In this document: one piece after another, positions 11,101 through 62,206 of the stretch
How the letters are laid out: every line of letters starts with the position of its first letter
Position numbering within the stretch: the first letter of the stretch is position 1
Assembly (NCBI GenBank): GCA_028564705.1
Contig: JAPXFQ010001133.1
Location: 3,920,001-3,984,000, forward strand
Reading direction: 5' to 3'
Origin: Apricaphanius iberus
Taxonomy: Eukaryota; Chordata; Actinopteri; Cyprinodontiformes; Aphaniidae
Length of the DNA: 64,000 nt
Translations under genes and position numbers: made by a program
The notes under the pieces: model-generated
Told to the model about the DNA's origin: nothing
The model's input: only the letters and a program-made list of their open reading frames with translations
The model's database searches: none

Positions 11101-13609
11101 TAGGTAATGTAAAGAACATACAATGTATAAAGACTGTGTCTGTGTCAATCCAAAGTGTAAGAAGAAAAACAATCTAGAAGAAGTCTGTGTTTGCATGCAA
11201 TCACCAGGATACAGGTCATGATGATTTGGGGCTTTTAATAAGTTATTTCAATGTTTTTTTTTGTTATAGCGGACTGATAATAAATCAAGTAATGTCAATA
11301 TGTACAAACAATTAGTTTCACAAGTTAGAAATGATTTATTTTGTCTAACCTGTATAGGGGCAAAATTAAACAAACATGCCTAAATACTACATATCCCCAA
11401 AAGAACAATTATGTGCAATGCACCACAACAACTAGCTGTAAAACCACCACAAAGCATGATGTTTCACTGCACTGTTTGACAAACGGTACAGCCTAATAAA
11501 CATATGTTTATCACTGGGTAAATATCTGGCTCTGTGTCTTGTCTGACCATGTTTTTGAAAATATTCACCAACATCCATACATCTGAGGTGTTTGTTTGGG
11601 TCCGGTGGTTGAAACTTAGAAAACAACTGTTCAAGCAAGAAAAGCACCCCAGATACATCAAAACTATTTGTGGATAGGAGAATGGAGGCCAGCATGAAGT
11701 TTCTAGAATGCTCATCACAAAGCCCTTACCAAATCTGTGTTGGAAATTTGTGACCGATGCTAAAAAAAAAACGATCTGTTCCAGTGCATTTAAATTAAAG
11801 TGATAGTCTGGACTTTGTAAGAAAAAAGAGAAAGAGGGACATGATTTGAAAAAAAAAAAACGACCCAAGCTCCCTCCCCCTCCCTTTCTGATTGGTCTTG
11901 AAGCCGCGCCTACTTTTCCGTCCACGCGCCAGGTCAATGGGCCAAGACGTGCGGAGGAGAGAGAGAAAACAACCAGAGTGTCAACAATGGAGTTATCGGA
12001 GGTGAGAATAGTTCTTTGGTTTGAAATCGGTATCTTATGCTCTTGAGCTGAGTGTTGATCCATGGCTGCGCCATGTACTAATGGCGGAGGCTTGATTCGG
12101 AGGCCCCGTGAAAACAGAAAACTGAGCATGCGTGCAGTTACGAGCTCGAGCACACAGCATTCGTGATGATTGACAGCCCTTGGCATCACTTGATTGGTTC
12201 AAGTGGACGGCACCGTGGCTTTTGAGCCACAGCTGAGATACGGGAAGGCGGGACTTACCCGTAATATTATAATTTATAAAATGACTTATTTTATATCAAC
12301 ATTTAACGCCAGGAGGTCAATTTAAAATACTTCTTAAAATTTGTAATTCATTTAGAGATCCAGACTATCACTTTAACTCTACCAATACTGAGGAAGATTG
12401 ATCAACAGGCAAGATTGTGCCAGACGCTTACTGATGGATTCAAAAACCATGTCATACAGATGCAGATTGCGTATTCCTGTTAAATTAATATGTCACTCAT
12501 GCCAATCAATGGTGTACATACACTTTAAACAAACAAGAATTAAGAATTTTGTGGAACAATTGTCTCATATGGGTTTCATCAGATTTAAAGTACTTTAGTA
12601 GTAAAAGGAAAACAGCAGATGTAGCCAAGTCTTTACAAAATAAATGTTCTAAATTCAGTGACACGTAAGAAAATCTCTGCATCACAGCAATTTATTGGCT
12701 ACTACTATAATTTAATAGAAACCCAAAGGTATTGCATGTCCTTTCGAAGTTCTCTTAGAAAGAAAGAAACTTTGAAATGAACAATCTACCAAAAGTAAGA
12801 CATAGACTCACCAAACAGCAGAAACAAGTATCAATGATTCCGATAAGTTCAGGAAGACTAAGGTCTTTCACCTTGATGGCATCCTCCTGGAATGAATGTC
12901 AAAGAGTAAATCATGTTTCTTAAAGGTAGCTGTTTCACCGGGTTGCTAAATAATAAAGCAAATAGAGTAAGTGTGTGAGTGGTAGAAAAACTGCCTTTGT
13001 CTTTTTACTGTTGTACCTTAATTGCTTGTTCAAAATTGAGCACTTTCCTGTTGACCTGGTTTCCGATCATTCCTGCATCCATCTTAGGATCCATCATCTC
13101 GATTGCAGACATGGCCTCAAACAAACCAAAACTGCAACATAAAAAAAAAAAAAAAACACTGTTCGATTCTGAAGGATTTAATGATGATGATTTTTTAGAT
13201 TCATCAAATATTTAAGGCAAATACAAAGCATACAAAACCAAAACATGGTAAGGAAAAGGAACCAACAACAAATCCTCTTTTCGGTACTGTAAACTTTAAT
13301 TCTCAGAATTTTTGTTGAGAAGCTGCATCTAATCACAGCATAACGAATGTCACTTTTTGATGCTCACAGTTTATCATGAAGCAGTTCTCCAAGGTTCAAC
13401 TCTGCAAAAAAGGAGAACAACAACATGGAAAAAATGACATCTTCCAGATCTGTAGAACTTGTGAACAGTTAATAATAAAATATTTTACCTTTGCAAGCGC
13501 CCTTGAACTCGTGGGTGATGTCAACCCAGTTGGCATTGTTCTTCATCTTTTCTGGTATGCCCAGCACCCAGCCCGTATCATCATCCTCAACTGCTGACTT
13601 CATCACCAT
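2076..13609 (-). CDS. naa35: N-alpha-acetyltransferase 35, NatC auxiliary subunit (22 coding exons)
   Basis: NAA35 (Mak10 homologue) is the large auxiliary subunit that anchors the NatC complex (NAA30 catalytic, NAA38) to ribosomes, where NatC acetylates N-termini starting with Met followed by a hydrophobic residue. Joining 22 GT-AG exons gives 724 codons plus stop, against about 725 residues for vertebrate NAA35, and the text is collinear with the family from MVMK to the C-terminal VKII. Landmarks: acidic DDD near residues 9-11, [14 protein letters not shown] around 62-75, [18 protein letters not shown] in exon 11, a YYYIYW block at the exon 16/17 junction and a Lys-rich KKTKKKKK run ending at 567. 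Exons, 5' to 3': 13489-13609, 13368-13401, 13017-13131, 12812-12886, 10932-11099, 10103-10169, 9974-10017, 9843-9893, 9466-9549, 8051-8165, 6473-6651, 6192-6251, 5245-5351, 4814-4880, 4557-4655, 4268-4446, 4015-4151, 3148-3215, 2914-3054, 2676-2798, 2284-2364, 2076-2135. All phases match and no exon is broken. A deleted Tc1-like element and a TTAA-flanked MITE sit in its introns. Confidence 0.96.
2284..2364 (-). CDS. naa35: naa35 coding exon 21
   Basis: Residues 679-705, exactly 27 codons ([11 protein letters not shown]... to KRETK). The donor reads AAG then gtaaca, with phase 0 at both ends. Confidence 0.95.
2676..2798 (-). CDS. naa35: naa35 coding exon 20
   Basis: Residues 638-678, 41 codons, from [12 protein letters not shown] to PSPDAE. 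Acceptor cag, donor gtcagg, phase 0 both sides. Confidence 0.95.
2914..3054 (-). CDS. naa35: naa35 coding exon 19
   Basis: Residues 591-637, 47 codons. It contains the family blocks [12 protein letters not shown] and [20 protein letters not shown]. Phase 0 both sides. Confidence 0.95.
3148..3215 (-). CDS. naa35: naa35 coding exon 18
   Basis: Residues 568-590 ([20 protein letters not shown]...). It begins with two bases completing a Val codon split from exon 17. Donor gtaggc. Confidence 0.95.
3285..3680 (+). mobile_element. Tc1-like transposon 5' end remnant
   Basis: The text resembles the left terminal region of the fish Tc1 family that is also present at 19882-20800: a block on the inability of TIR text to stay intact (tcacattttgtcacat), then a stretch ending in cattcatccccccttt, then the stretch leading into the transposase start (accaaggaacacagcacaca). 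It stops there, inside intron 17 of naa35. Only the terminal part survives. The family call is from pattern memory. Confidence 0.6.
4015..4151 (-). CDS. naa35: naa35 coding exon 17 (Lys-rich segment)
   Basis: Residues 522-567 plus one base. It starts [18 protein letters not shown], passes through an acidic [10 protein letters not shown] helix and ends KKTKKKKK, a strongly basic patch typical of NAA35 at this place. The Trp codon TG|G is split over the upstream junction. Confidence 0.95.
4268..4446 (-). CDS. naa35: naa35 coding exon 16
   Basis: Residues 463-521, including [20 protein letters not shown] and the aromatic block HEYYYIYW, one of the most conserved parts of the family. Phase 0 in, phase 2 out. 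Confidence 0.96.
4557..4655 (-). CDS. naa35: naa35 coding exon 15
   Basis: Residues 430-462, 33 codons ([19 protein letters not shown]... FATLQDE). Donor gtgag, phase 0 both sides. Confidence 0.95.
4814..4880 (-). CDS. naa35: naa35 coding exon 14
   Basis: Residues 407-429 ([20 protein letters not shown]...). The first base completes the Lys codon split from exon 13. Donor gtatat after AGG. Confidence 0.94.
5245..5351 (-). CDS. naa35: naa35 coding exon 13
   Basis: Residues 372-406 plus two bases ([19 protein letters not shown]... SPPVLSY). Donor gtaagt, a perfect consensus. Confidence 0.95.
5360..6180. other. naa35 intron 12-13, no feature recognised
   Basis: AT-rich intronic sequence between exons 12 and 13. 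Short open frames here have no family text and no splice framing. I see nothing beyond a tttc-rich patch near 5598-5614. Confidence 0.5.
6192..6251 (-). CDS. naa35: naa35 coding exon 12
   Basis: Residues 352-371, 20 codons ([20 protein letters not shown]). Phase 0 both sides. Confidence 0.95.
6473..6651 (-). CDS. naa35: naa35 coding exon 11
   Basis: Residues 292-351: [20 protein letters not shown], then [10 protein letters not shown] and a helical segment ending NLHGIL. The Asp codon G|AC is split from exon 10, so the ATG visible just upstream (plus 6657-6659) is intronic and is not a start. Confidence 0.96.
6689..7612 (-). mobile_element. Internally deleted Tc1-like transposon
   Basis: The right end starts directly after a TA dinucleotide (6687-6688) with cactgctcaaaaaaataaag, the terminus of a common fish Tc1-like family. 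The minus strand reads a transposase middle (about 7121-6894: [18 protein letters not shown], then [10 protein letters not shown] with the first catalytic Asp). At about 6780-6830 it jumps from that region straight to the 3' terminal text, so the C-terminal part with the second Asp and the Glu is gone. The other terminal inverted repeat is missing or unrecognisable past about 7612. Non-autonomous and dead. Confidence 0.85.
7613..8050. other. naa35 intron 10 remainder
   Basis: Single-copy-looking intronic sequence between the Tc1 remnant and exon 10. No supported feature. Confidence 0.45.
8051..8165 (-). CDS. naa35: naa35 coding exon 10
   Basis: Residues 254-291 plus one base ([20 protein letters not shown]... 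SQNDTTKG). Donor gtaac after GGAG. Confidence 0.95.
8166..9465. other. naa35 intron 9, no feature recognised
   Basis: 1.3 kb AT-rich intron. I checked both strands for exon-like or transposon text and found none that I can support. Confidence 0.45.
9466..9549 (-). CDS. naa35: naa35 coding exon 9
   Basis: Residues 226-253, 28 codons ([20 protein letters not shown]... FTKKE). Phase 0 both sides. Confidence 0.95.
9843..9893 (-). CDS. naa35: naa35 coding exon 8
   Basis: Residues 209-225, 17 codons ([17 protein letters not shown]). Donor gtaagt. Confidence 0.94.
9974..10017 (-). CDS. naa35: naa35 coding exon 7
   Basis: Residues 194-208 ([14 protein letters not shown] after a split Gly codon G|GC). 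Confidence 0.94.
10103..10169 (-). CDS. naa35: naa35 coding exon 6
   Basis: Residues 172-193 plus one base ([20 protein letters not shown]...). The donor is gttcgt, weaker than consensus at +3. Confidence 0.94.
10425..10560 (+). repeat. Polypurine-rich tract
   Basis: The plus strand is almost all A and G from about 10465 to 10550 (ggaggaaggagggggaagaa and similar). Low-complexity sequence inside naa35 intron 5. Confidence 0.7.
10932..11099 (-). CDS. naa35: naa35 coding exon 5
   Basis: Residues 116-171, 56 codons: [40 protein letters not shown] and [16 protein letters not shown]. This block is strongly conserved in NAA35/Mak10. Phase 0 both sides. Confidence 0.96.
11795..12375. mobile_element. 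TTAA-flanked MITE with CpG-rich core
   Basis: The ends form an exact 18-bp inverted repeat: TTAAAGTGATAGTCTGGA at 11795-11812 and its reverse complement at 12358-12375. Read as TTAA target duplication plus an AGTGATAGTCTGGA terminal repeat, this fits the TTAA-targeting superfamilies (piggyBac, Kolobok). The termini do not begin CCY as usual for piggyBac, so Kolobok is the better guess. The core (about 11870-12250) is much richer in CpG than the surrounding intron and holds an ATG-containing stretch followed by gtgaga (11988-12007). No transposase is visible. Confidence 0.75.
12812..12886 (-). CDS. naa35: naa35 coding exon 4
   Basis: Residues 91-115, 25 codons ([20 protein letters not shown]... 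FCCL). Donor gtgagt. Confidence 0.95.
13017..13131 (-). CDS. naa35: naa35 coding exon 3
   Basis: Residues 52-90, carrying [20 protein letters not shown] and [18 protein letters not shown], the signature block of the Mak10 family. One base completes a Leu codon split from exon 2. Confidence 0.96.
13368..13401 (-). CDS. naa35: naa35 coding exon 2 (34-nt microexon)
   Basis: Residues 41-52 ([12 protein letters not shown] once both split codons are joined). Only 34 nt, framed by acceptor gcag and donor gtgagc. Skipping it would shift the frame. Confidence 0.93.
13489..13609 (-). CDS. naa35: naa35 coding exon 1 (start codon)
   Basis: Residues 1-40 plus one base. The start is ATG at 13609-13607 in the context tcaccATGG, a strong Kozak match. 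A second Met at residue 3 matches the family's MVMK start. Next come DDDTGW and NNANWVDIT. The exon probably begins at 13614 after an attag acceptor, so only about 5 nt of leader are in this exon. Confidence 0.95.
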
Positions 13610-13614
13610 GGTGA

Positions 13615-15199
13615 CTAATACGTCTTTACAGTGTAAAGAGGGGAGAAGTATTAGGCTAAAGAACTCTGAACGCTCATAAAAGCGGCACCAATTGTTTCCC
13701 TTCCATTAATATATTTAAGAAGTTTTAATAGTCCATAACCAATACATATGGCTTAAAGAATGCACAGGGCCATCTGAATAAACCATAATATAATTAAAAT
13801 ATTTAAAAAGTTTAAGTAATATGTATTATATAGATTCATTATAAAAATATAGTAATCATATTCCTCCTGTTCATGTTGATTTTTTACAGCTAATAAATAC
13901 ACAAAATGCACTTTCTGTAGATTTATTTTTTTAATATCACGTTAGACAAAATAACAAAAAGGAGTTGTTACATACAGTAGGAATGGGTAATTAATCATAC
14001 CGTAAATTGCCATAATCGCAATTTTCATTTATAGTAAAAACCATAAAATCCACATAACTATGTTTGTTTATCCCGAAAATTTAAATTATTTATCCTTAAA
14101 ACTAAAAGTATCTATGGAGCTGTAACTTTTTCCACCGTTAGTTCCATGAGAGCTGTAACAGATGTTAAGGTTTACAAATATTATGAAATTAAGTTACTGT
14201 GTTCTGCTTAGTAATAACACTGCACTAATTAATGCTACTGGTGTGCAAACGTAGCTTTTTTCAGTAATCTGTAAGATGTTCTTTGTTGTGTTGTTTGTTC
14301 ACCCCAAGCAATATTTGTGTTTGTTGGACTTTGACTGCAGGGACATGCAGTTCTGTACAGTTCATTTCCAAAACAGACTGCATGGACACAAAGAATACAA
14401 AAAAAAAAATGTAAAAAACAATTCTTTTTGTTTGTGTATAGCACTAAGAACCTTCAAATGAATAGAACGCTACAAAAAATGAACATGGCAAACACAGACT
14501 GCATGGATTTTTAAAAAGTGCATCAAAGTACATGTTGATAATTAAAGGCATGTATAAACCAAAGGTGGTTGGATTTCCTAGCATTCATCTACTTAATAAA
14601 CTGGAAAACAAGAATAATATATACTTTTTGCAGTATAAGAACAGCCTACCACCAATTTGAGCCAACTATAGGTTAGAATAACCAATTCCAAAATCTGGCT
14701 GATTGACTTGTGCATTGATTTCATCAATGAACAAATTGTTTAAATATTTTGAACTATAGATCAACACAATAGTGTTAACAGTATGAATACGAGACAATAA
14801 CCACCACGGTATGTGAAGCAACTGTGCTAGATGGTCTCATTTGCGTCGTCTCCACAGAAACTGCCAACATAATATGTCAAACACATGGTTGGCACTGACT
14901 GCGTGTTTGAGCTTGCTGTTGGTGCTAACAGAAATATCAAGATTAACCTCGTGACATTGTACCAAAAACGTCAAAAAAAATAATGATGGTTCCAGCGCGA
15001 CAGTAACGAAGCGTGATGATATTAGCTAGCTCTCACCAGTTTGAGATATCTTGTATGACTAATGATACCCATCCACCTAGTATTAACAACGAAATACGTA
15101 TTTATACACAGTTTATATGTTCATACCCTGTCTCTAAAGGAAACAAACACCGAACACTGGTTTTCATCAATCATTAAATTGTTACAAACCAGCACATAC
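13615..15199 (-). other. naa35: naa35 5'-UTR intron
   Basis: About 1.6 kb intron running from the gtatgt donor of the non-coding exon (just below 15200) to the attag acceptor next to the start codon. AT-rich. I see no recognisable repeat. Confidence 0.6.
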
Positions 15200-15247
15200 C
15201 TTAGTTTTTTAATCCCTTCGAACGCTGTAAAGACTGGAGCATACATT

Positions 15248-15255
15248 TTACGTCA
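15248..15255 (+). promoter_or_regulatory. CRE/ATF-like site
   Basis: TTACGTCA, i.e. TGACGTAA on the minus strand, close to the inferred naa35 transcription start. Short, so chance occurrence is possible. Confidence 0.4.
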
Positions 15256-15270
15256 TGTGTCGCAGTTAAC

Positions 15271-15286
15271 CTGGGACTTGTAGTCC
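15271..15286 (-). promoter_or_regulatory. ZNF143/THAP11-type promoter motif
   Basis: The minus strand reads GGACTACAAGTCCCAG, which matches the core ACTACAANTCCCA bound by ZNF143/THAP11 at many vertebrate housekeeping promoters. It sits at the expected distance from the naa35 non-coding exon donor. Confidence 0.6.
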
Positions 15287-15720
15287 AAATGGATAAGGTT
15301 GACCCTCCAATTCGCGATATAGCGCGCCATTTCCTAAATTAAACGCCCTGAACTCAAAGTAACTGATAGAAAGTATAATAAAACGCGTTTTGCGTGCGGG
15401 TTTGTCTCAATTACGCTCAGAACAAACAAAACAGAAAGACGTCGCTACTCTCGCGTTGCTACAGAGTCTACCTCTGCTCTCATCACATCATCAGCAGGGC
15501 GTTTCAGGCAAACAGTAGCTGTCCTCCTTATCTCCCAATCGGTCCACTCTTAGCTGGACGGCGGCTCCTTTTCATGCAGGTTTGACAAATCTTGTGAATT
15601 TATTTAATGGCCCGGTGTCTTTCTCGTCTCGCTTTGGGCTTTATGTTGAGCATTGCCGCTAGCTTATTTCGCGGTTAGCTGGCCTGCTGGTGCAGACAGA
15701 CGGCCGTTAATGAGTGACCA

Positions 15721-16377
15721 GCCCAGCAGGTGCAGGGGACATACGCTTCATCTAGGTTATCCAATTTAACATCTTTAAGATAAACGATCAAATAAAATCT
15801 GGATTTTAAGTTGGTGTAAGAAGCCTAGTTTAAAGAGAAGTAACATATTTGTCGTTTATAAATGTTACATTTTAGAGAAGACGGGTCTGTATGAATAATT
15901 CCCCTAATCTACTGTCTGTTGTTTGGTGTAGACTAGTATGGGTAATGTGTCAGCTGTTACGGGTTTGTTAAAAGTATGTCCTGATCTGTTGCTACAACTT
16001 GGCTCCCCCGCAGAACTTAATTATCTCCCTAAATTATCTGGTAATTTGGCTGAGCCATTGTAGAGCTGCCAGATGATGATAGGTTGTTTCAGTCTAGAGA
16101 GAGTGAGATGTAGTTAAAATCTATTTGGTAGGGTTAGCCTTCAGTAATTAAAGCTTTATTTAACCTCAAGATTTTTTTAAATATTATTATAAAACCACCT
16201 TTACCCAACTAACCACACCTCGCCCCGACCAGAATAAGTTTGTACTTGGATTTAACTAAAGGTTCACACCAGCTTCATGTAAATGTAATGTAATGTATAT
16301 TTTAATTTAACTTTTTTATTTATTTATCTAAATTGCTTCATGTTTCCTTACAAAATTAAGAGTTTCTGAGTTTGAAG
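15721..16377. other. agtpbp1 5' intron, left part
   Basis: AT-rich sequence just right of the CpG-rich promoter. No feature that I can support. Confidence 0.4.
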
Positions 16378-16566
16378 TAGTGATGTCCAACATGTTTTTG
16401 TTGTTTCCCTGGTTCAACACACCTGAATCAAATAATATGTCCATCAGCATGCCTCTGCTGGCTTTTATAACATGCAGAGGAGGTAGTTGGGCCAATTGAA
16501 TCAGCTGTGTTGGAACTGAAGCATCTAAAACTAGCAGGAGACTGAATGTTGAGCTGGACACCCATG
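16378..16566. repeat. hAT-type MITE
   Basis: The ends are TAGTGATGTCC and GGACACCCATG, an imperfect inverted repeat of the kind CAGGGGTGTCC. The interior carries the familiar fish text ggttcaacacacctgaatc and its mirror gaatcagctgtgttgg. Short non-autonomous hAT element. No clean 8-bp duplication is visible. Confidence 0.75.
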
Positions 16567-19073
16567 GGTTAAGGCACTACCTCAAGCTTTTATCCTTTGG
16601 CACAACAGACTGTTATCCACAAACTCCATCCAACAAGCTGGTTATCTTATTGACATACCAATTGTGCATTCATGCTCATTAGAAAAAACTAACATATGTT
16701 GTAGTAAAACAGTCCTTTGTAATATTATCAATGCACACACTATTATATGGCCCACTGGCTGTGTTTACTTTGTATGAGGTGTTTAGCTTTTCTGTACACT
16801 TCCTATCTCTACCTGTAAATACCAAAGTTAATTCAATTCCTTTGGAAAATGTGAAAATGTTTCATACTCAAAACAGATATTCTTTTATAATATGTAATGC
16901 TACAATGATTGCTTTACAAAATTTGTTCAAATCTTATATTTTTAGTTGTAAGCTTGTGCTATAGATGTACATTTTACCTTTTCTAAAGCTATCCTACCTA
17001 TAGGCTTGCAGCGTGACTTACATAATACCACTCGCTATATATACGTATACATTTTTTTTGTCTGATAAATGCTTTGTTTTAACACAAACAAAACACTACT
17101 TGTGGTTTTATATCATCCACACAAAAATTGATATTTTGCAATACGGACGTACTCAGATGCTTTTCACCCCTCATCCAAATTGCAACAGAACTTTAGGTGA
17201 GAAAACATATAGAAAATGTGTACATTAAATATGAGACTTGAATACAGAGAAAAAAGGATAAAAACTAGATTTGTTTTTCAGGGGAAACTTAACATCTGAA
17301 TCTTCTGCCTTGCACTGCTTATGTCCAGGATTTCTTAACATGTGGTGATTGTCATCGGTACCTATTGATGCGTTTTTGATCTCATAATTCATGGTGATTC
17401 AGTAAGAAATATGCTTACGTGAATACATTTAAAAATATTTCGAAATAATGTATCCAGAGTTGTGTAAACTGAGCCTAAACATTGGACCTACACTCCATAT
17501 GCTGCTGTGCCAGGATCTGAAGTTTTGAGGACTAATCTTTTTCATGAAGCGTACAGTCTGTTATTACAATGCCAGAAAGTACATCACTGATCATTTTAGA
17601 GAAGCAGACATTGCTTTCCATCATTCTGGCATAGTTTATACAATAATAGCCAAACAATTTTAAGTCTATCATGGTACACTGGGTCTGCTACATTTCATGT
17701 CAGCTAAATGACCTGACCATAGAAAGCCGCCTCTTTTTAAGTAATCAAAAAAGCTGGCACAGCTTTGTGAAGGGTATCATTTGATTTTATTGGTCCAGAG
17801 TTTAGGTGTTTTGCCAAACGTCTGTGCAGTTACTAGTAAAAATCAGATCGGACTCTTGGTAGAAGTTAACCACCCCCATAAAAGCAGTGGTTGAGGGCTA
17901 ATAAACTTTAACTTGTTTTGAAGACACTCGGGTAGCTATGAACTTCTGAACTCTTATTTATTTTTTAGAACAAGATACATGGTCATTTGTCTGATAATTT
18001 TACAGCAGGGCATTCGTCCCAAGCAAATCTAGGACAAAATGGCTTTAAATGAAAAGAAACATGGTGTTGCAATGACCCAGTCAATATCAAAAATCAACAC
18101 TTTCTGTTTACCTATAAATCTATGATTTCATGACCCTGAAGCCTTGCAAGCACATACACTGCTGTAAATAAAAATCGTATCCATTATCAAATAGGGTGCT
18201 TTACGACAGCAATTCAATTGAATACTGCAGCTATGACACCAAACGGTTTTTTTATTTTGAAACTAAGATGCTGTATTTTATTTATGCTTTTGGTTAACTG
18301 TTGGGGGGGGTAAAACTGGTTTGAACAATACTCTCACCCATATGAGTTTTGGGGTTTGTAAATTTCAACAGTTTGTTTATAATTCTTATCATAGCACAGC
18401 TAGCTCTCAGTGTGACATAAGGGATAACTTGTTGCCCGTTCATAGTTGAAATGTAGAATTTTAAGAGCTCAGCACAAGTTAATATTTGCAAACCTCAAAG
18501 TAAATTTTTAATGATGATGAGAAAATGTTTCAACCATTTCGGCTTGGGTGGGTTGTACAAGCTGTTTTTGCATTTGGGTGTAGCCTATGCTAAATAATGT
18601 AATATTTAGCATTTAGGTTAGCAGAAGGAGGCAAAAACGTTTCCTCTCTTATAAAAAATCCTGAAACTTACAGAGGAAGTACTTCCATTTTTACCTGAGT
18701 CTCAGGGATTCTCCAGGGGCTAAAAAAATGCCTGATCATATCAATATCTACCGTAATCAGACATCTAATTAGAATATAATACCATATACTTTTATGCTGC
18801 AAAACATTTTTACTCTTTCATGACCCGACACACGCTGCCAGTTTGGGACAAATCCTGCACACATTTATAGACCAGTACATTCAAAGCTGGGGACAGTTGA
18901 GCTTTATTGTCAGCTCGTTTTGGCATAGTTGCTTGGCCGGCTCCAGTCAGAACTCCTGTGGGAACTCATGCGACACGGGGGGTGAAGGTTAATCATGCTT
19001 GTTTCCAAACGATGCCGAATGTTTTGACCTGTCCTCTTTTAGTAATGTGGACTTTGTTTTCATTCTCTTGCAG
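16567..19073. other. agtpbp1 5' intron, right part
   Basis: About 2.5 kb of AT-rich intronic sequence up to the ttctcttgcag acceptor. The only low-complexity item is a g8 run at 18304-18311. No exon or element recognised. Confidence 0.4.
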
Positions 19074-19103
19074 TCGACATGACCTTCTGACGTGGGGGGA
19101 AAA
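19074..19103 (+). other. agtpbp1: agtpbp1 5' UTR segment with minimal upstream ORF
   Basis: Leader bases between the ttgcag acceptor and the start codon. They contain an upstream ATG followed by two codons and a stop (19079-19090, ATG ACC TTC TGA), 13 nt before the main ATG. Confidence 0.7.

Positions 19104-62206
<43,103 letters not shown>

Larger units (their letters stand above)
15200..15290 (-). other. naa35: naa35 non-coding exon 1 (5' UTR)
   Basis: On the minus strand the sequence ACTAAG is followed by gtatgt at 15199 downward, an excellent splice donor just downstream of promoter motifs. This gives a short untranslated first exon whose 5' edge (transcription start) can only be placed roughly at 15240-15290. 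Confidence 0.6.
15200..15720. promoter_or_regulatory. Divergent naa35/agtpbp1 promoter region
   Basis: The region is richer in CpG than its surroundings (for example gcgatatagcgcgcc near 15313-15327, then acgtcgc and ctcgcg near 15439-15453). It lies between the 5' ends of the two genes. It contains a ZNF143/THAP11-like motif, a CRE-like TTACGTCA at 15248-15255 and a CCAAT at about 15535. There is no obvious TATA box at a fixed place. The agtpbp1 start is inferred to lie on its right side. Confidence 0.6.

Noticed and set aside
11400..11790. Possible Tc1 fragment left of the TTAA MITE (aaagcatgatgtttcactgc)
   Set aside because: Only a short stretch looks like Tc1 text and no terminus was found.
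11464..12189. 241-codon minus-strand open frame in naa35 intron 4
   Set aside because: It runs across the edge of the TTAA-flanked MITE, so it cannot be an old gene. No recognisable domain or splice framing.
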